A stretch of 64,000 nt of DNA from Mycteria americana (Eukaryota; Chordata; Aves; Ciconiiformes; Ciconiidae): positions 32,954,501 to 33,018,500 of the forward strand of contig NC_134373.1 of the NCBI RefSeq assembly GCF_035582795.1, written 5' to 3'. The notes beneath the pieces are model-generated. The model made no database searches. It saw only the letters and a list, made by a program, of their open reading frames with translations, and was not told where the DNA came from. The position numbers and the translations under genes were made by a program. Shown here in pieces: positions 58,495 through 64,000 of this stretch (position 1 is the first letter of the stretch; every line of letters starts with the position of its first letter).

Positions 58495-59957
58495 CTAGGG
58501 GCACAAAAAGGGCAGAAAGACTGATGGGTAACACAGAAACAAAGACTAATTTCATTGCTCTTCTCCTCCCAACAGCAAAATTCGTTCCAGAAATGTGGCG
58601 TGTTTCGCTGCAGGATGAACTCCCTGATGTACCAGCACAATCCCAGCTGAACGAGTAGAAATTCTGTCATCCCTTAAATATTTCTGCTGCACCTTTCACT
58701 AGAATATATGACTGACAACACCATTAGCTACAGCAACACCTGAAACACTGGATTTCTTTCTTTCCTCTTTCTGCTTTGCCATCAGCAGACGCACATGTGT
58801 AATAAGCTGGCTGCTATCTCCAGGGATGCGAGGCAGGGAGATCTAGAACTGCAGTAAGTGGAAATGTATGATTTTTCTCCCAAAGCAGAAACATCCATTG
58901 CCTGCTCTTTCTTCATACTGGAACCATAAAGAGATTATGATAAGCTCTTTAATTCTGCAGACTTTCCAGACAGAGAGGATGGCAGGAAGATACTGCTCTA
59001 GCTACCCACAAACAACAAAATAATGAACCAGGGCTCACTTTCATAAGACCAGCCTGAGTTTAAAACCCCAGGCTGGTTCTGAAGTGCTGTCCTCATTTAA
59101 AACCACCTCATTTACTTGCAGACTGGAGGGCTGATTGAGAGCCTCCAAGACTCAAACACAGAAACACCAAGGCAGCATCCCCACGCCAGCGTAACTCCAT
59201 GTCGGTACAAGGGCTGTGCTCCCTTACGTATACACTTGCTAGGATTGCATAAGGGGGTGGAAAGAAGGTTTCTCCAAGGATCTAGCCTCTGGCCATAATG
59301 CAGCCATCTAGAAACACCTCCTCGTATGGGTGACATCCGTGCAGGAACAAAAATCATAAGCAGTGCTTGTGATTTGCTGAATAAAGCACCCTTCTGCAGA
59401 AGGATGTGATAATTAGGTGGCAGGCAAGTGCTCATTCACCCCAGAAGTTTCCTCCACTGAGTTTAAATTAAAAGGGCTAGTTTATCTATTTATTACTAAG
59501 ACCTATGTTAGCGTCAAGCTCAAAGGCTATGAATAAGAGGAGCATCCTGTTGTGCTCACTATTGTAGCCACATCAAGGTAGGCTCAGCCTCCCCACGGAG
59601 AAGCTGTCAATCCACTGGACATTTTAGTAAAGGGATGACATATTTGTTGTTTCCTCTACATTTTGCAGCAAATGTGATGCACTTCAGGACACCAAGCTAC
59701 TTTTCCCTCCCTTGCAATGAGCCCTGAAGAAATCCACTAAGCTCCTAACCTATTTTTGAGCATCACAGAAGCATTCACTGGGGGGGATGCCCAAGGGGAA
59801 TGGCAAATTTTATTTGCAAACTGCAGGACCGGGTAAATCCATGCTGGTCAGGGGCTGCGTTTGCCAAAAGCTGCTCGAGTTGGGGGTGGCTGGTCTCCCG
59901 AGAGGTCCACCAACACCCCAAGGTCTCCGAGGGCTGGCCCCCCATGTGCCCCCTCAC
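58495..59957 (-). other. ITGB5: ITGB5 intron 6
   Basis: This 1.46-kb intron has donor CAGCTG|GTGAGG and acceptor CCCCTAG. No other feature is seen. Confidence 0.85.
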
Positions 59958-60119
59958 CAGCTGGCTGGATGCGCTGTACTCGTTGGCTTCGTTCAGGTGG
60001 CACTGGCCATCGTGGGGCTGCACCAGCCCCCCCAGCTTCCCATCCAGGGCTATGTGGGGCACGTCATCTGTTGTGAAGACCAGCAGGTGAGACGCCTCCT
60101 TACGCCAGCCGATCTTCTC
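59958..60119 (-). CDS. ITGB5: Integrin beta-5, beta-I domain exon
   Basis: This 162-bp exon encodes 54 residues: [40 protein letters not shown] and [14 protein letters not shown]. It contains a central beta-I strand (HLLVFTTDD) and the region next to the metal sites. The acceptor is TTTTCCCCCAG and the donor GTGAGG. It is the most upstream ITGB5 exon in the window; the preceding exon (with the metal-binding DxSxS region further upstream) must lie beyond 64000. Confidence 0.96.
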
Positions 60120-63100
60120 CTGGGGGAAAAAAAACCCCGTGAGACAACCGGTCTGCCCCTGCCAAGCCCATGCTTTCCCCCTCACCCTGCACATGGTCCC
60201 AGCCACGCACCCACCCAGCAGCAGACCCGTTAGCACTAATTAGAAGAGTACCATGCTCCTGTCCACCCACCCCTGGCAAGAAAACAAAATGTCAGGGGCC
60301 CATCTAGCATTTCCCGACATCTCCTTCCAACGTACTTACTTAAAAAGGCATGAGGAGGTATGTGGACTGTCCACCAGACCTTCTCTACCCAGATCCAAGA
60401 ATAAGAATTTCAGCTGCTTTTATAGCCAAAGGAGACCTGCCAAATTCCTCCACACACATTTAATCTGACCTTGTTTCCTCAGCTCCTCTGAGCACACAAG
60501 GCAACAGCAAGAGCTGCAATATCCCTGCTCAGCATTTTCATTACCGCCTGCTCGTAAAGGCTGTTTCTGAGCTGTGATGCATGAAGTGAGGTCCCAGCCC
60601 GAGGGGGCTGGCTTTGGTGCACCCACATGCATGCACATGCATGCACAGGCACTCTGCCCTGGTCCCCTCTGCACACATCTTCTGGAAGCGATGGTGCCTC
60701 CAAGCCTCCTGCCGTTTCATTGTGCACCACTACGCGTGCCCCGAACAGCTCCATCCCCCTGCACCCCAGCCCAGAATAGCAGGGACGCACACAGCTGGAG
60801 CGGAGCGCGGCAGCGGGAGCTTTGGCAGTGGTTGCCTGCACTAATCCATGCACAACCGCCCCGCACAGCTCTGCTGTAAGCAACTTCTGTGTATTTAAAA
60901 ACATGCTAATTCCAAGCCATGCCCTAGTGGTCCCTACGAAAGCACTGAGATGTCAAGCACAGCACAAGAAGTGTCGTCTGAACCCGCCTTGGTCCCTCTG
61001 TGCAAGGGCAAGACATTATGACCATCTTTGCATGGAGAGAGATGCAGGGACAGATTTTTTTTTTGAAGTAAAGGGATAAGATTTAGATGATAAAATTTCC
61101 CTCCCACAGAGCTTCCCCAGGTTTCCAGCTTTGCATCGGCCGGAGAAGCAGACCTATGCCTACAACAGCACACTGAAGCAGTTTGTTGCAATGGAAGTGG
61201 AAGGAATCAGAGAAGCCCAAAGGGAATTTTTGGAAACCATAGCTCTGCAGCACACACCCCTGCACTTGCTGGCTGCTCCCACTGCCAGCTCATGCTAAGC
61301 CGGGCAGGCTGAAGTCCTGCCTGCCAACCACGGCAGGGAGATCCTGCCGCAGCAGAGACCAGAGCCAGAAAGCCCCATCTCCCAGAGCTTCCCCTTGGGC
61401 TGGCCACCCTGCCCGTCTGCCGGCAAAGACACAGCCCCATGCTTCCCTCCCTACACACATCCAGCATCCCCCTTCCTCCAGCCCCCGGCTTAGAGCAACA
61501 GCGCAAATCCCTTGGAAAAGGATGAGGGAAAAGCTGGTAAAAGCTTACTGATGGGAACGCGGTGCAGATGAATATACCCAACTCCTCCAGAGCTTACTGC
61601 TCAGCTTATTTAGCAACATCTGACACCTGCCTTGTTTTACAGTAAGATGTTAGCCTACGAGCTGCTGCAGCCCCGCTGCAAAGACACTTCCTATGGAAAG
61701 CACTGGCGTGGGCAGGCAAGAGGGCAGAGCAGGCAGAAGGATGCGGAATCACGGCTGCCAGTGCAATTTTCATCTGCAAATGTGAGTCATAGTCCAAAGC
61801 CTGCTGATCTTTCCGATAAATATAATTCTTGCTTCAGGGACACTATTCTAGAGTAGATTTCTTTTTCCCTCCTGTTGCAGAAGGTATTTTTTCTTTAATG
61901 ATATTTTAAAGACCCGTGCAATGCAAGTAAGGCCATAGGAAGAAATCTTTGGCAACACACATCCTTTGTCATGTACCAGCACATTACAGTCCAGCTCAGT
62001 ATGCAGAAAGGACTTTTTTGCTCTGGGAAGCAGGAGTCATTCCACTGAAGTGACCCCACTGGACAAAAGGCAAAATCTTCATGCCAAAATGTAATTTCTT
62101 AAGAACTCAACCCAAAAGTGATTACGGCTCTAACAATGCAAGAAGCTGTTGGTCTACTCAGCCCACCAGACAGAAGCCCATCCAGTTCACTTTCCTTTGC
62201 ATATCCAAAGCTGATTTCTTTTCTTTTTAAACAACTGAGGCCAAGAAACTCCTGAAGAGATTAAAAGGATTAATTTGAGTTTCATTTCCTTAGAAATGTG
62301 GTATGTACACGGAAAATGAGCTGCATTCAAGCAGCAGTTATGAAGCCACCTCAGGGATGATGCTTCTGTTCAGCTGCCTGCTAAGCCCACCTTTAAATCA
62401 TGGGCTAAGCATCCCTTTACAGACAAACTCTCCATGTCTCTGACACACACTTTCCCACAAAAACAACATCAGAAATGCTTTGGTTGCTCAGTTCAGGAAC
62501 TCACTTCCAAAAAGCAACGAGCACTCACAGTATCAGTGCCAATATCCGGGCACTGAGAGCATCTGATGCCTTGGAGCATCGGACCAGGGTGTCTCAGATG
62601 GGGTGGCCAAGCCCGTGCCAATGCCACACCGAAAGAGCTGGAGACCTATGGTAAAAGCACCCGGAGAGGCCGGCACGCCAAGGAGCCACCGCATCTCACG
62701 CTGCCTCTGCCAGCAGCTTGCAGGCACTGGAAAATACAGCTCTTCAGCACGCAGTTTCCACCGCAAAACTCAGAGCAGCACTCTGCTCCCTTTAAAACAA
62801 ATAACCAAAGAGTCTTTCATTTATTTTTACTGGACTGGGATTGTTGAACAAAAAAACCTGCACTGATGTCTGCCCCCTCATCTGGTTTTTGATCCTCATG
62901 GGATATAAAGGATTTTGAAAGCAGGGGTGGGACCTGACCCAAAGCAGAGTGAAGTGGGAAGACGTATCTCCGCAGGGCTGGGCATGCTACGGATCCCGCC
63001 TCAGCTCCTACAACGGATCCCGCCTCGGCTGCAGTTGCCTCCCATAGCCTGAAAGGCCAGCTTCTCACTCCTTACAGCCAACAGTGACCGGCAAAACTGC

Positions 63101-64000
63101 CACAGCTGTCTCAGCACAGCCCAGCCCTCCAAATCCTATTGAAAAGGCTGCAAAACCCTGCATCAGTATTTCCAAGCCTGAAATAAATATATAAATTTGT
63201 GCTGTGGGTGCTGAATAAAAAGGGTTCAATTGCCAAGACATCAGTTGCCAGGAGACCCCTCTGGATTCATCAGCATGTCTAAAACCCCACCACTCTCTCG
63301 GGTGCAGACCTCTGTGGAAGCGAGAAACAGATACAGGTGCAAGACAAGTATGCCTTAGAGATTAAAAGCCAAAACCTCTTTTGTTTTGCGTAGCTCTGAA
63401 AAGCACCTCAGTGTCTCCCAGATATCTTGGCCATCTCCTTATACCAGTGTCTAGCAAGCACCATATCAAAACTATTTCAAAAGACACTTTATTTTCTAAT
63501 CCAGCATTATCTCCTTGCTGCATATTATTATATAAGATCTGAAACTTATACATACCACCAAGCCATATGATGCTTGCACTTAAAGAATGGCAGAAAACCA
63601 AAATACTGCAAATGGAAAATGTAATTACAGAAGGTTGATTAATATTCCTGGCTAACCATTTTAGCATCAGGACAAAGGCTTATTGTCTCTGGCTCTTTCA
63701 TTGACTCCAGAATAACATTTACCATATCTTCATCTTTCAGAAAGGAGCCAAACTATGGGCCTGCTCATTAGTCTGTATTAGCTGTACAAACTTTCCCCAC
63801 TCCTTGGATTGAAAACCAGGCCAAAAAATGACTTGAGCATTACAGAGCTCTTAGACAGCTCATGCAAAAGAAATGCTTGATATGAATTACAGTATAAAAA
63901 TACCTAGTCAACAGAGTAGGAATTGTTTCTGACACCTCAGCGCTTGAAGGGGAAGAGAAGACCACACTCGGACACTGTGGCTTGGAAACAGTGAGGCTCT
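60120..64000 (-). other. ITGB5: ITGB5 intron 5, partial
   Basis: At least 3.9 kb of intron runs to the window edge. I looked on the - strand for the expected preceding beta-I exon and did not find it. No repeat family or RNA gene is recognised. Confidence 0.75.

Noticed and set aside
60120..64000. Search for one more ITGB5 exon upstream
   Set aside because: No segment on the - strand matched the expected preceding beta-I exon. The exon probably lies beyond the window.

Overview
The window is vertebrate and almost certainly bird nuclear DNA. It has split protein genes with GT/AG introns, several CR1 LINEs (including one nearly complete copy), and the gene pair UMPS and ITGB5 arranged tail to tail. 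I cannot name the species from the sequence alone.

Layout. Positions 1-1855 hold the end of UMPS on the + strand (two coding exons, stop at 1340, poly(A) signal at 1832). Positions 1856-5413 are intergenic and look empty. Positions 5414-20479 are one old provirus on the + strand: 5' LTR, tRNA-Leu-like primer site, an open 516-codon gag, a decayed protease and reverse transcriptase, a broken env, a purine tract and the 3' LTR. Two later rounds of insertion have broken it. A 7-kb pile of CR1 LINEs, all on the - strand, sits in pol (about 9542-16600). A 727-bp LTR-like element sits in the transmembrane part of env (18152-18878), flanked by a 6-bp direct repeat. Positions 20480-23779 are intergenic.

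From about 23780 to the end of the window lies the 3' part of ITGB5 (integrin beta-5) on the - strand. I find ten coding exons between 24276 and 60119. Their phases fit and they add up to 539 codons plus a stop. They run from inside the beta-I domain through hybrid/PSI-side, I-EGF and beta-tail segments to the membrane span and cytoplasmic tail. If the gene has the usual 15 exons, these are exons 6-15. The window ends inside the next intron upstream. ITGB5 introns hold three more CR1 fragments. Intron 12 also holds a 227-bp copy of the gene's own 3' UTR end, just before a splice acceptor.

The most interesting points are: (1) a class III (ERV-L-like) gag and primer site combined with an env whose TM has a CX6CC motif; (2) gag still open while the other genes are ruined; (3) the LTR-like insert in env, with a very strong hairpin and a periodic repeat; (4) the 3'-UTR duplication that puts poly(A) hexamers into an ITGB5 intron just upstream of the membrane-span exons. 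I found no CRISPR, tRNA or rRNA gene.
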